Shown in pieces: positions 44,187-54,976 of a DNA stretch of 64,000 nt. Within the stretch, counting starts at the first letter, position 1. Each line of letters starts with the position of its first letter. The translations under genes and the position numbers were made by a program. The notes beneath the pieces are model-generated. The model was not told where the DNA came from, did no database searches, and was given only the letters and a program-made list of their open reading frames with translations. Origin of the DNA: Sphingomonas sp. LC-1 (lineage in GTDB: Bacteria; Pseudomonadota; Alphaproteobacteria; Sphingomonadales; Sphingomonadaceae); assembly GCF_025371035.1 (NCBI RefSeq), contig NZ_JANZXB010000004.1:62001-126000 (forward strand), written 5' to 3'.

Positions 44187-44282
44187 TTCATACTCTCCTT
44201 GCCCATCGTCCGTTTCAATTGAACCCTTGGGCGCGCCGGGAGTTGCACGGCATCCTGCCGTGACGACGCCGAAGCGGCTGGA

Positions 44283-44741
44283 TTACATCTGCTCGAAGAT
44301 CGCGCTCAGGCTCGCCAGCCCCTTATCGGTGAGGCGCAATCGGCCCTCCAAGGTCCGAGCGACCCAGTCCCGCGCCATGAGCAGGCGAACCCACCGGGCC
44401 CCGACCAATCCGTCGGGCGCAAAGCCCGCCGCCTCCAAAATGGCCGTCTCGCTCTGCGGCACGTCCGCCGCGAATATGGCCAACAGGATTTCCCAGGCGG
44501 GATCACCGAACAGATCGCCATCGGCCCGCGCCATCGCGCGAACGCCGCGCCGGTGGCGCAGGATCATCGCGGCGCATTCGCGCGGCGTGGGCTCACGCGG
44601 AGGACGGGGCACCGGCACGCCCCCCGCTTCGCCGGAAATTGCCTGGATACGGGCCTGAACCTCGGTCATGATGACGGTGAACTGGGTGAAGCTGGCACGA
44701 TCGTCCTCCGGCCAATGGAGGAGGCGCAGATCAGACGTCAT
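44283..44741 (-). CDS. Uncharacterised protein, possible winged-helix
   Basis: A 152-residue soluble protein I do not recognise by name. The C-terminal half reads like a winged helix (FGDPAWEILLAIFAADVPQS, then ILEAAGFAPDGLVGARWVRL and the wing-like LEGRLRLTDKGLASLSAIF), similar to small MarR-like or replication-initiator-like HTH proteins. The middle is Pro/Arg-rich. It overlaps the preceding membrane-protein gene by 11 bp, so the two are probably co-transcribed. It is the last gene of a four-gene minus-strand run (46219 to 44283) that starts with a membrane-tethered HTH protein. Confidence 0.7.
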   Translation of the reverse strand: MTSDLRLLHWPEDDRASFTQFTVIMTEVQARIQAISGEAGGVPVPRPPREPTPRECAAMILRHRRGVRAMARADGDLFGDPAWEILLAIFAADVPQSETAILEAAGFAPDGLVGARWVRLLMARDWVARTLEGRLRLTDKGLASLSAIFEQM

Positions 44742-45219
44742 TGCGCACCCTCCGCCAGTTCGCCCGCCATGGCAGGCTCCAGTCCGGGTCCTGTCCGTGG
44801 ATCGCCAGCCGCCGTTGATGCCGCATTACGCCCAGCGCGAGCACCAGGATCATCGGATAGGCCAGCTTGCCCCCCGCCGCCGCATACATCCACGGCACCA
44901 GATCGGCGTCGAATCCGCGCACGCCATGGATTCCGATCGCCAGCAGATGCAGCGCCGCCAACCAGAGCGGCCAGAATCGGTTGGCCAGCAAGGCGACCGT
45001 CATCAACCCGCCCATCAACGACAGGTCGATGACCAGTTCGAACGTCTCGATCGAGCGAAAGCTGGTCGAGGGATCGAAGGGAATGAGCCATGTCGCCACC
45101 GAGGCGAAGAACAACATGATCGCGGTCCATCTTTCGGGGCGCCCACCGCGGAGCAGCGCGTAAAGACAGACCGCGCCCTGCAGGATATGAAAAATATAAA
45201 TATGCGTCACGACGCGCAC
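44731..45219 (-). CDS. Small polytopic membrane protein of unknown function
   Basis: A 162-residue protein with four hydrophobic helices (from about HIYIFHILQGAVCLYALL, RWTAIMLFFASVATWLIPF, LSLMGGLMTVALLANRFWPL, and AYPMILVLALGVM) and a basic, Trp-rich tail (WSLPWRANWRRVRND). The start is uncertain: GTG at 45219 or GTG at 45210. No catalytic motif is seen. It is co-directional with its neighbours and overlaps the next gene by 11 bp. Confidence 0.65.
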   Translation of the reverse strand: MRVVTHIYIFHILQGAVCLYALLRGGRPERWTAIMLFFASVATWLIPFDPSTSFRSIETFELVIDLSLMGGLMTVALLANRFWPLWLAALHLLAIGIHGVRGFDADLVPWMYAAAGGKLAYPMILVLALGVMRHQRRLAIHGQDPDWSLPWRANWRRVRNDV

Positions 45220-45261
45220 CGCGAACAGGAAGCGGGGGCGGGCACGTCGCCGAAGCGGTCT

Positions 45262-45609
45262 TCAGGCCGCAACGCGCAGTGGCGTGGGCGCGACCAGCCC
45301 GGTCACTTCGGGCGGCTTGGGACGGGTATCGCCATAATCGTCGGCATCGAATCCGATCGTCTTGCCGACCTTCTCCAGCACCCGGTGGCTCTGCACTGCG
45401 GCGCCGCGTGCCTGGCCGATCGCCAGCATCGCCTGGCTCAGCAGTTCGAAGGCGTGCTGCCCCACCACCGCCGACAATTTTGCCTCCGCCCGCGCCTGGG
45501 GCAAGGCCACCGCCAGCGCGCCTGCGGTCGCAAAGGCCGCATCGAGATCATTTTCCAGCTTCCACAACAGACGGGTCACCTGGACCGCCGCTTCATGCTC
45601 TGCCGTCAT
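45262..45609 (-). CDS. Small helical protein of unknown function
   Basis: A 115-residue, Ala-rich, predominantly helical protein (MTAEHEAAVQVTRLLWKLEN at the N-terminus; LPQARAEAKLSAVVGQHAFE and LLSQAMLAIGQARGAAVQSH in the middle), with an unstructured Pro-rich end. AAGG precedes the ATG at 45609. It lies between the membrane-tethered HTH gene (61 bp upstream) and the small membrane-protein gene. The amphipathic helices suggest a protein-protein interaction role, perhaps with its HTH neighbour (inference). Confidence 0.65.
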   Translation of the reverse strand: MTAEHEAAVQVTRLLWKLENDLDAAFATAGALAVALPQARAEAKLSAVVGQHAFELLSQAMLAIGQARGAAVQSHRVLEKVGKTIGFDADDYGDTRPKPPEVTGLVAPTPLRVAA

Positions 45610-45670
45610 CGCTCGCCTTCCCCGTTCGTGATGCCCGCGCGCCGCCAAAACAGGGCGCGGTGGACCATGG

Positions 45671-46219
45671 TCAACCGGCAAGGTGCGACATCCGACCGAT
45701 CACGCGGGTCATCACGTCCAATCCGGTCGCCAACATGCCGAAGCCGATGGCGAATGCGATGGCGATCGTGGGAACCCATAACAGCCTTTCGGCCATCGTC
45801 ATGTCGTTGCGGAGCTGACCTCGCCGCCGGATCGGAAGGGGCAAGCGGGACGATGCGTGGACATGGCCGTCCTGCACCGCCCCACCGACCGTACTCCCAT
45901 CCGGTGAGATCGGAACTGGCACAGGGTTCGGCTCGGAAAACAGCCCCGAAGAATCGGGTATGATTTTATGCGGGGCCTCTTCTTCAATGATTACATTGAC
46001 TTGGTCACCCACCTCCGCCTCATATTCGGCCAGGGCCAAGGCCGCCTCACGGCGATTGCGCGCGCCGAGCAGGCGCACCGCCTCCGCCAGATAGCTGTCG
46101 ACCGTCGATTTTCCCAGGCCCAGTTCGGTGGCGATTTCCTTGGACCCCTTGAGCGCTTTCACGCCACGCAGGCATTCGCGGTGGCGGCGCGTAAGAAGGG
46201 CGAAACGTTCGGGGGTCAT
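45671..46219 (-). CDS. LuxR-type HTH protein with C-terminal membrane anchor
   Basis: A 182-residue protein. Residues 1-65 form a GerE/LuxR-type HTH (LTRRHRECLRGVKALKGSKE then IATELGLGKSTVDSYLAEAV). A long, Pro/Ser-rich, probably disordered linker follows, then one transmembrane helix (about 148-170, LLWVPTIAIAFAIGFGMLAT) and a short tail. There is no receiver or autoinducer domain. The DNA-binding domain would thus be held at the inner membrane, possibly released by proteolysis. It is first in a run of four genes of unknown function. The upstream region (46220-46371) includes an unusually A/T-rich stretch. Confidence 0.82.
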   Translation of the reverse strand: MTPERFALLTRRHRECLRGVKALKGSKEIATELGLGKSTVDSYLAEAVRLLGARNRREAALALAEYEAEVGDQVNVIIEEEAPHKIIPDSSGLFSEPNPVPVPISPDGSTVGGAVQDGHVHASSRLPLPIRRRGQLRNDMTMAERLLWVPTIAIAFAIGFGMLATGLDVMTRVIGRMSHLAG

Positions 46220-46371
46220 CTCGTTTTCCGGCCACGCCGGAGGATCCGTCCAGGCATGAATATGCCCTAGCCGGGACTATGGGGCCACGCCAAGCCGTTC
46301 CGTCACCGATCCGGCGCGGAAGGAACCATTAAGAAACAAAGTTAATCGTTTACTTCGATTATTGACGCCTA

Positions 46372-46569
46372 TTAGCCGGGTTTACCGGGCAACCTTATAC
46401 CCTCGATCGAATCGAGCGCGCGAAGCAGGTCGTCGAACGCCGCATCCTCCTCGACCGGGAAGGAACGGCGAAAGCCCGACCCCAGTACGTCGAGGTCTCG
46501 CTGAGTCAAAAGACCGACCGCGACGATCGGATCGGGGCGGCGCGGCACTTTTGGCTGGTCGCGCGTCAT
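46372..46569 (-). CDS. Small conserved-looking protein, 65 residues
   Basis: A 65-residue protein: a basic N-terminal stretch, then PDPIVAVGLLTQRDLDVLGS and an acidic helical end (FPVEEDAAFDDLLRALDSIE). The pattern of a short strand followed by two helices looks like a folded domain rather than noise. Its ATG overlaps the stop codon of the 33-residue ORF upstream by 4 bp (ATGA), a strong sign of translational coupling. It is not a shadow of a larger gene. Function unknown. Confidence 0.6.
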   Translation of the reverse strand: MTRDQPKVPRRPDPIVAVGLLTQRDLDVLGSGFRRSFPVEEDAAFDDLLRALDSIEGIRLPGKPG

Positions 46570-46667
46570 CGCCGCCACCCGGCCAGGACGGCGGAAAGGG
46601 TCTCTCCAATGGCGGCCCCGCGACGGGGCGCGGGCTTGGAAAACAAGGATAATAACAGGCCGCGCAT
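46566..46667 (-). CDS. Possible 33-residue leader or micro-protein
   Basis: A 33-codon ORF encoding MRGLLLSLFSKPAPRRGAAI and GETLSAVLAGWRR. GGAG lies 8 bp before the ATG, and the stop overlaps the next gene's ATG by 4 bp. The peptide has a short hydrophobic start and a basic middle; it could be a translated leader setting the expression of the 65-residue protein, or a membrane-active micro-protein. It is divergent from acnA. A start at 46688 (in-frame ATG) is possible. Confidence 0.45.
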   Translation of the reverse strand: MRGLLLSLFSKPAPRRGAAIGETLSAVLAGWRR

Positions 46668-46919
46668 CGTCCGAACTCCATTCATCATGGCTGAACCCGT
46701 CATTTGGCGTGCCTGTTCCACGCATTTTCCACGCTTTCGATCGCCGACCGGGACAGCTTGGCCGCGAGAACCCTGTTTCGCGTCGCGACACCCTTCCCCT
46801 TGGAGCAAGCCATTGCTAAGGCCGCGCGTGTCAACCGGATCTATCCCCGGCGCGCCTGCCCGCGGCTGAAGCTGCCGTGTCCCCCTGGGCGTGCCCGGCT
46901 CGACCAAGAAGGGACGCCC

Positions 46920-49607
<2,688 letters not shown>

Positions 49608-49652
49608 GCGGCCTGGTGGGGCGGGCTGATGGCCCGCCTCCCCGCAAGAATG

Positions 49653-49687
49653 GGCCCGCCCGGAGCGATCCGGACGGGCCTTTTTTT
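49653..49687 (+). terminator. Rho-independent terminator of acnA
   Basis: A 12-bp stem (49653-49664 with 49669-49680, one G-T or mismatch position), GCGA tetraloop and a run of seven T at 49681-49687. A textbook terminator. Confidence 0.92.
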
Positions 49688-49807
49688 CCACTTGGAATGG
49701 GTAGCGGAGGTGAATCGGCGGGGCGTTCCGAGAGGCACGCGCACCCGCCCCTCCGCCATCACCTCAAGGTGGCTCCTGCCCCAATCTTTCGCGCGGGATG
49801 GATGGGG

Positions 49808-50320
49808 TCAGTCGGCGACCTTTTGCGCCTCGACGATCTGCGCATCGCTGCCGAGCGTGTAGAGATAGGCTTTCCGCTGCTCGGACCCGGCTTGCAGGCG
49901 CTTCAGCGTTCGTTCCTGATCCTTGGTCAGCGCAAAGCGGGTATAGCCCGATCGAACCAGACACCCATCCACTTCGTCCTGAAGCTGGGCCTGCAAGGCA
50001 TCGACATGCTGGTCCGGGCGGTACAGACGCCGGAGAAGGACTTGCCGTTCGCTCCGGTCGAACACCGACTCACCCCCCACCGCGGGCATGTTGTTCTCGC
50101 GTTCGAGCACCTCGAAACCGCGGACATATTTGCGCGCCTCGTCATCCCCGGTCACATCACGCCGCGCAGCCTTGAGCATGCAGGCGCGGCTGCCGCTCTC
50201 GAACAATTCGCGGGTGGTGCCGGGCTTGCCCCAGCTATAGCTTTGGGGCGATTTCGCCATGGCCGCCTGGGTGGACAGCAATGCGACGGCAAGGCTCAGC
50301 GGAACGATAGCGCGCGACAT
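49808..50320 (-). CDS. Exported protein of unknown function
   Basis: A 170-residue protein with a signal peptide (MSRAIVPLSLAVALLSTQAA then MAK). GGGAGAGATC precedes the ATG. The mature part is helical and charged, with two cysteines (SRACMLK and DGCLVRS) that may form a disulfide, and a run LTKDQERTLKRLQAGSEQRK near the end. I recognise no domain. It is co-directional with, but 119 bp from, the next gene upstream, and looks monocistronic. Confidence 0.72.
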   Translation of the reverse strand: MSRAIVPLSLAVALLSTQAAMAKSPQSYSWGKPGTTRELFESGSRACMLKAARRDVTGDDEARKYVRGFEVLERENNMPAVGGESVFDRSERQVLLRRLYRPDQHVDALQAQLQDEVDGCLVRSGYTRFALTKDQERTLKRLQAGSEQRKAYLYTLGSDAQIVEAQKVAD

Positions 50321-50438
50321 GATCTCTCCCACATCCTGCAACGGCGGGTTTCGCCGGTTGGATGCCATCGTGTCCGCGTTCGGGCGCGGTTCTCTATAAG
50401 GATGGCGGCCGGATCATAACCCGGCCACACGCCCGACC

Positions 50439-51125
50439 TCAATGCGATCGTTGCGACTTGCGCAGCGCGGTTTCCCGCTCCAGCCGTTCGAGCATCGCCT
50501 CGATCGATTCCTCCGCACGGTCCGGGCGCGGCAGGGCGGCCCCCTTTTCAGCCGGATCCGGCTCGCGCATCGGCGAGATGGGCATGGGATTTTCGAGACC
50601 GATCGGCGTAACGGGGCGGACCGGTTCGCGCGGGACCGACAGGATCGCGTCGGGATCATAGGCAGAGAGCGGCTGATCAAGGTCGGCGGGCAGCGTCCGC
50701 TCGATCATTTCCTCCTCGACCGGCGGAGGCGGCGCACCAAGCTCGGCAGCATGCAGCGGTCGACGCGGCGGCGCGTCGGGATGCCGGTCCGAACGGCGGA
50801 CCGAGGGCACATAATCCTCATCCTCGTCATGCTCGGCCGGGGCCTTGCGCGCCAATAGGCCACCGGGACCCCAGAGCAGATAAGCAACCGCCCAGGTCAC
50901 CGCCCCCGCGCCGAATCCGGCGACAAGCGCCAGCAGCAACCGCGCCTTGGTCCCCAACGGCGGCTGCGCGGCGGCGACGATGTCCGCCAGACCAAGCTGC
51001 GCCACCAGCATCTCCAGCCGCCAGTTCGGCGCGACCAGCACCAGAAAGGCGACCATAACGCCGAACGCCCCACCGGCCAGGGCGGGGGCGAAGCGATGGG
51101 GAGAGGGCTCGGCGGTAAAGGTCAT
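50439..51125 (-). CDS. Membrane protein with disordered acidic/proline-rich tail
   Basis: A 228-residue protein with two N-terminal membrane helices (about 12-32, PALAGGAFGVMVAFLVLVAP, and 53-77, RLLLALVAGFGAGAVTWAVA) followed by a long cytoplasmic tail rich in Pro, Arg and acidic residues. The tail includes EHDEDEDYVPS and ends with a charged helix (EESIEAMLERLERETALRKS). The start ATG overlaps the glycosyltransferase stop by 4 bp (ATGA), so it is coupled to the exosortase-associated glycosylation locus. The bitopic layout with a long tail suggests a scaffold; no family is recognised. Confidence 0.75.
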   Translation of the reverse strand: MTFTAEPSPHRFAPALAGGAFGVMVAFLVLVAPNWRLEMLVAQLGLADIVAAAQPPLGTKARLLLALVAGFGAGAVTWAVAYLLWGPGGLLARKAPAEHDEDEDYVPSVRRSDRHPDAPPRRPLHAAELGAPPPPVEEEMIERTLPADLDQPLSAYDPDAILSVPREPVRPVTPIGLENPMPISPMREPDPAEKGAALPRPDRAEESIEAMLERLERETALRKSQRSH

Positions 51126-52345
51126 AGGCTGCTCGTCGACGCCCCGTGTAATAGCCGGTGGTAAACAGGTTCGTAACGGCGAATATTCGACGCCCAGTCG
51201 CGCTCTTTCTCCACGAAAGCCCGGCCCGCCGCACGCCGGGCATCCCAAATCGACCGGTCGGCCAGCAAGCCCGCCAGCGCATCGGCCAGGGCGGCCGGAT
51301 CGTCGGGCGGGAACAGCGTCCCCGTCACGCCGTCGCGGATCAATTCACGATGGCCGCCGACATCCGATGCCGCCACGAGTCGCCCCTGCGCCATCGCTTC
51401 CAGCGGCTTCAAGGGGGTGACGAGATCGGTCAGCCGCATTTTCTTGCGCGGATAGGCCAGGACATCGACCAACCCGTAATAGCGCTCGACCTCCTGATGC
51501 GGCACCCGCCCGACGAAACGGATCGCGTCCGCCACCGGCGAACGCCCGGCTTGCGCGCGCAACGCCGCCTCCATCGGGCCGCCGCCGACCAGCAGCAGTC
51601 GCGCGCGGGGCCGCGCTGCCACAAGCCGGGGCATGGCGGCGATCAGATCGTCCAACCCCTCATAATCATAGAAGCTGCCGATGAAACCGATCACCTCGGC
51701 ACCCGCCAAATCCCACTCGACCGCCAGCACCTCGTCGCGCGGCGCGGGCTGGCCGAACAGGGTCAGGTCGACGCCATTGGGCGAGACGATGATCTTGTCC
51801 GCGCCGATCCCGCGCTCGATCAGGTCACCACGAAGCCCTTCGCAGATCACCGCCACCGCATCGGCGCGCGCACAGGCCCAGCTTTCCAGCGCACGGGTGA
51901 CACGGTAGCGCGAACTCCCCTCGACGCCGGTGCCGTTGCCGACCGCCGCATCCTCCCAAAAGGCGCGTATCTCATAGACCAGCGGCAAGCCGCGCCGCCG
52001 CGCCACCACCCATCCCGCCAGCGCGTCGAGCACGGGGGAATGGGCATGGAGGATATCCGGGCGAAACGCCTTCACCGCCGAGTCGATGGCCCGAACCTGC
52101 GCCGCCAGCCCCGCCCCCTCACCGATCACGCTGCGCCGCATCGCGCCGCCGTCTCGAACCGGCGTGCGATAGAAGGTCAGGCCATCGACCGTCTCCAACC
52201 CTCCGGTCCCCGCCCCCTGGCGTGGCCCGGTCACGGCGGCGACCGACAGCCCGGCCGCCGCCTGCGCCTTCAGGATCGCGCGGGTGCGAAAGCTGTACCC
52301 GCTTTGCAACGGCAGGCCATGATCGAGAATATGCAGGATACGCAT
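51122..52345 (-). CDS. Exosortase-A-associated glycosyltransferase (GT4-like)
   Basis: A 407-residue GT-B glycosyltransferase. The N-terminus MRILHILDHGLPLQSGYSFR is characteristic of the family associated with exosortase A systems (Daro_2409 type). The C-terminal GT4 half has NGVDLTLFG, GFIGSFYDYEGLDDLI and the retaining-transferase region LVTPLKPLEAMAQGRLVAAS. It likely adds a sugar to a lipid-linked or surface glycan tied to exosortase-processed proteins. It is divergent from the ligase locus and coupled to the membrane-protein gene downstream. Confidence 0.88.
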   Translation of the reverse strand: MRILHILDHGLPLQSGYSFRTRAILKAQAAAGLSVAAVTGPRQGAGTGGLETVDGLTFYRTPVRDGGAMRRSVIGEGAGLAAQVRAIDSAVKAFRPDILHAHSPVLDALAGWVVARRRGLPLVYEIRAFWEDAAVGNGTGVEGSSRYRVTRALESWACARADAVAVICEGLRGDLIERGIGADKIIVSPNGVDLTLFGQPAPRDEVLAVEWDLAGAEVIGFIGSFYDYEGLDDLIAAMPRLVAARPRARLLLVGGGPMEAALRAQAGRSPVADAIRFVGRVPHQEVERYYGLVDVLAYPRKKMRLTDLVTPLKPLEAMAQGRLVAASDVGGHRELIRDGVTGTLFPPDDPAALADALAGLLADRSIWDARRAAGRAFVEKERDWASNIRRYEPVYHRLLHGASTSSL

Positions 52346-52440
52346 GACGATATGCCTGTCATGCCAGCCCTTAACGCCGCGTCAACCGGCGGCTTATAAG
52401 CATCGGCGACGCGTAGGGTTTCTAGCCGGGAAGAAGGGCG

Positions 52441-52578
52441 ATGATCGACAGCTTGGCCCTTGTGCTGACCCATAGCCTGATGCTCATCGCCGCATGGCGA
52501 TTGCTCGGTCGCCGCGATCTGGATCAGGAGGGGGATGCGGGCCCCGCCCCTGGCAAGCGGCGGCGCCCCGATGCGTGA
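52441..52578 (+). CDS. 45-residue single-helix membrane protein upstream of the ligase
   Basis: A short gene encoding MIDSLALVLTHSLMLIAAWR and then a charged tail (LLGRRDLDQEGDAG... KRRRPDA). GAAGAAGGG precedes the ATG. One membrane helix with a basic cytoplasmic tail is predicted. Its last 8 bp overlap the preferred start of the O-glycosylation ligase gene, so translation of the two is probably coupled. It is too short for usual gene-finding limits but well supported by ribosome-binding site, composition and position. Function unknown; it may be a small subunit of the glycosylation complex. Confidence 0.65.
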   Translation: MIDSLALVLTHSLMLIAAWRLLGRRDLDQEGDAGPAPGKRRRPDA

Positions 52579-53950
52579 CCTGTTCCTGATCGGTTTCCTG
52601 TTCGGGCTGTTCGCCATGGGCCTGCGTCGGCCGTTCCTGATGGTGCTGGTCTATGTCTATATCGACATCGTCTCGCCCCAACGGCTGACCTATTACCTGC
52701 TGAATGCCGTGCCCATTTCATTGATTGCCGTCGTCGCGGCGCTGGGCGGATGGATATTGACCGACGACAAGCGCGACAGCCGGTTCACCGCGCGACAGGG
52801 GGCCATCCTGTTGCTGCTGATCTATTGCGCGATCACCACCTATTTCGGCGCCGATTTCCCAATCGAGGCCGCGGACAAATGGAGCTGGGTGTGGAAGGCG
52901 CTGGCCTTTGCGGTGTTCCTGCCGATGACCCTGCGCACCCGTTTGCGGGTCGAGGCCCTGTTGCTGTTCGTGATCCTGTCGCTGTCCTCGATCGTCATCG
53001 TCGGGGGGATCAAGACGCTATTTTCCGGGGGCGGTTATGGCGAACTGAACCTGATGGTGAGCAACAATACCGGCTTTTACGAGGGCAGCATCATCTCGGC
53101 GGTCGCGGTGGCGACCATCCCGATCATTTTGTGGTTGATGAGGCACGGCACGATCTTCCCGCCCGACTGGCGGGTGCGGCTGTTCGGCGCGGGGCTGATC
53201 TTCGCCTGCCTGCTGATCCCCGTCGGCACGTCGGCGCGGACGGGGTTGCTGTGCATCGCGCTGCTCGCGGTGCTGATGCTGCGCGATGTGAAGCGGCGGC
53301 TGCTCTATATCGGTGCATTGGCGGCGGCGGGCGTGGCGGTCATGCCGTTGCTTCCCGCCTCCTATACCGAACGGATGAACACCATCCGCACCTATAAAGG
53401 GGACGAATCGGCTTCGACCCGGCTGGCGGTGTGGAAATGGACGCTGGACTATGTCGCCTCCAACCCCTTCGGCGGCGGCTTCGAGGCTTATCTTCAGAAC
53501 AATCTGCGCTACGACCTTACGACGGTCGAAGGGTCGGCGCATGACAGCAAGGTCGAGCAGAAGGTCACCACCGACCATGCCCGCGCCTACCATTCCAGCT
53601 ATTTCGAGATGCTCGGAGAGCAGGGCTGGCCCGGCCTGTTCCTGTGGCTGGGCATCAACATCGCCGGGCTGTTGCGGATGGAGGCGTTGCGCCGTCGGTA
53701 TCGCCGGCCGGACGATCCGCTGCTTTGGGGCGGACATCTCGCCGGCGCGCTTCAACATGCGCATCTGATCTATCTGCTGGGCGGGGCGTTCGTCGGAATC
53801 GCCTTCAACCCCTTCCTCTATCAGTTGCTGGCGGCACAAATCGGGCTGGACACCTATCTGGCGCGGCGTACCCGCGAGGGGCGGCAGAAGCCGCCGACCG
53901 GCCGTCTTCCACCGCGTGGCAAGGCTACCATTTCCGCGCCGTCGGCGTGA
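52571..53950 (+). CDS. O-glycosylation ligase, exosortase A system-associated (Wzy/WaaL-like)
   Basis: A 459-residue polytopic membrane protein of the O-antigen ligase/polymerase type. The N-terminus MRDLFLIGFLFGLFAMGLRR, followed by VYIDIVSPQRLTYY, is characteristic of the exosortase-A-linked family. A large periplasmic loop (about 240-370) contains HARAYHSSYFEMLGEQGWPG, the HSxYFE-type motif of Wzy/WaaL ligases. An ATG at 52535, with AGGAGG close by, would add 12 residues; I prefer 52571, which begins at the family's usual N-terminus. Its 3' end overlaps the convergent beta-helix gene by 26 bp. Confidence 0.87.
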   Translation: MRDLFLIGFLFGLFAMGLRRPFLMVLVYVYIDIVSPQRLTYYLLNAVPISLIAVVAALGGWILTDDKRDSRFTARQGAILLLLIYCAITTYFGADFPIEAADKWSWVWKALAFAVFLPMTLRTRLRVEALLLFVILSLSSIVIVGGIKTLFSGGGYGELNLMVSNNTGFYEGSIISAVAVATIPIILWLMRHGTIFPPDWRVRLFGAGLIFACLLIPVGTSARTGLLCIALLAVLMLRDVKRRLLYIGALAAAGVAVMPLLPASYTERMNTIRTYKGDESASTRLAVWKWTLDYVASNPFGGGFEAYLQNNLRYDLTTVEGSAHDSKVEQKVTTDHARAYHSSYFEMLGEQGWPGLFLWLGINIAGLLRMEALRRRYRRPDDPLLWGGHLAGALQHAHLIYLLGGAFVGIAFNPFLYQLLAAQIGLDTYLARRTREGRQKPPTGRLPPRGKATISAPSA

Positions 53951-54851
53951 TCCCGGCCCCTAGGATATTGCCCCGGATCGCCAGCGGCTCGCCAGACCAG
54001 TTGCCGACGAAGACCGGTTTGAAGTCCGCACCCGGCGCCAGCCGTGCGCGATTATTCTCGACCACCAGACCCGAGGAGTCGTTCTTCGCCCCCTCCGGCG
54101 CGACGGTGATCAGCGTCGAGTGATTGTCCTTGTCGCGGCCGAAGACGAACTCGTTGCCCGCGATCCGCCCTTTCGCGCCGTTGGACAGGTCGATCATATA
54201 GTTGGTCGCGTGGCCGTGGCTGTCGTCGAAGCTGCTGTCGAGTATCTCGACATAAGGAGCGCGCGTCTTGACGTAATGGCCGCCCTGCCCCCGCTCGAAC
54301 CTGCAGGCGGTGACGCGCAGCGACTTGTAGCGCCCCATATAGATGCCATGAGCGCCATTGCCGGTCGGATCATGCCCCAGGCCGGAAAAGGTCGAATGGT
54401 CGACCGTCACGGTGCCGTTCGAGTCTTCGGCCGACAGGATGCCCGACTGGCTGTCGAGGAACATCGCGTTGGTGACCGAGAGCGGCCCCCGTTCGATGCG
54501 GATACCCGCGCCGTTGCCGTCGGCCACCTCGATATGGCTGAAGACGATCCCATCCACCGAGGCCCCCCGCCCCCGCAGGACCAGGACCGCCTTCCCCTCA
54601 CAGGCGACGCGGGTGAAGATCACCTTGCCCGGTTCCGCCGCGACATAGGCGATGCGCCCGGCTCCCTGCACCGCACATTCGCGGTAAGTGCCCGGCGCAA
54701 TGCGAATCGTCCCCTCGCCGTCGCCGATCGCCGCCACCGCCTCCTGCAACGTCGCAAAGCCGCGCCCGCCGACGGTGAACGGCGCGGAGGCCCCTTGTGC
54801 CAGCGCGACGCCGGAGGTCAGACCGATCAGCAGCAGCGGGAGCAGGCGCAT
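53925..54851 (-). CDS. Exported right-handed beta-helix repeat protein
   Basis: A 308-residue protein with a signal peptide (MRLLPLLLIGLTSGVALAQG). From about residue 25 it has pectin-lyase-like parallel beta-helix coils: recurring short strands with Asn/Gly/Ser turns (FATLQEAVAAIGDGEGTIRI, DGIVFSHIEVADGNGAGIRI, MFLDSQSGILSAEDSNGTVT, YMIDLSNGAKGRIAGNEFVF). Such proteins bind or cleave polysaccharides. AGGA precedes the ATG at 54851; an ATG two codons earlier is possible. Position next to the glycosylation ligase suggests action on the surface glycan (inference). The 3' ends overlap by 26 bp. Confidence 0.82.
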   Translation of the reverse strand: MRLLPLLLIGLTSGVALAQGASAPFTVGGRGFATLQEAVAAIGDGEGTIRIAPGTYRECAVQGAGRIAYVAAEPGKVIFTRVACEGKAVLVLRGRGASVDGIVFSHIEVADGNGAGIRIERGPLSVTNAMFLDSQSGILSAEDSNGTVTVDHSTFSGLGHDPTGNGAHGIYMGRYKSLRVTACRFERGQGGHYVKTRAPYVEILDSSFDDSHGHATNYMIDLSNGAKGRIAGNEFVFGRDKDNHSTLITVAPEGAKNDSSGLVVENNRARLAPGADFKPVFVGNWSGEPLAIRGNILGAGITPTARKW

Positions 54852-54976
54852 CGACATATCCTGAAATAACAAGCGGGCGCCGCATCCTGCCACGCCTGGG
54901 GCAGCGATGCGACGCCCGGTAGTGTCCCGCGGCGGGATGCCCGGATCCTGCCCATCCCTGATGGGTAGGATCGGGT

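Noticed and set aside
46316-46350. EcfG promoter GGAAC...CGTT near 46.32 kb
   Set aside because: The spacer is 20 bp, outside the accepted 15-18, and it points rightward where the nearby genes run leftward.
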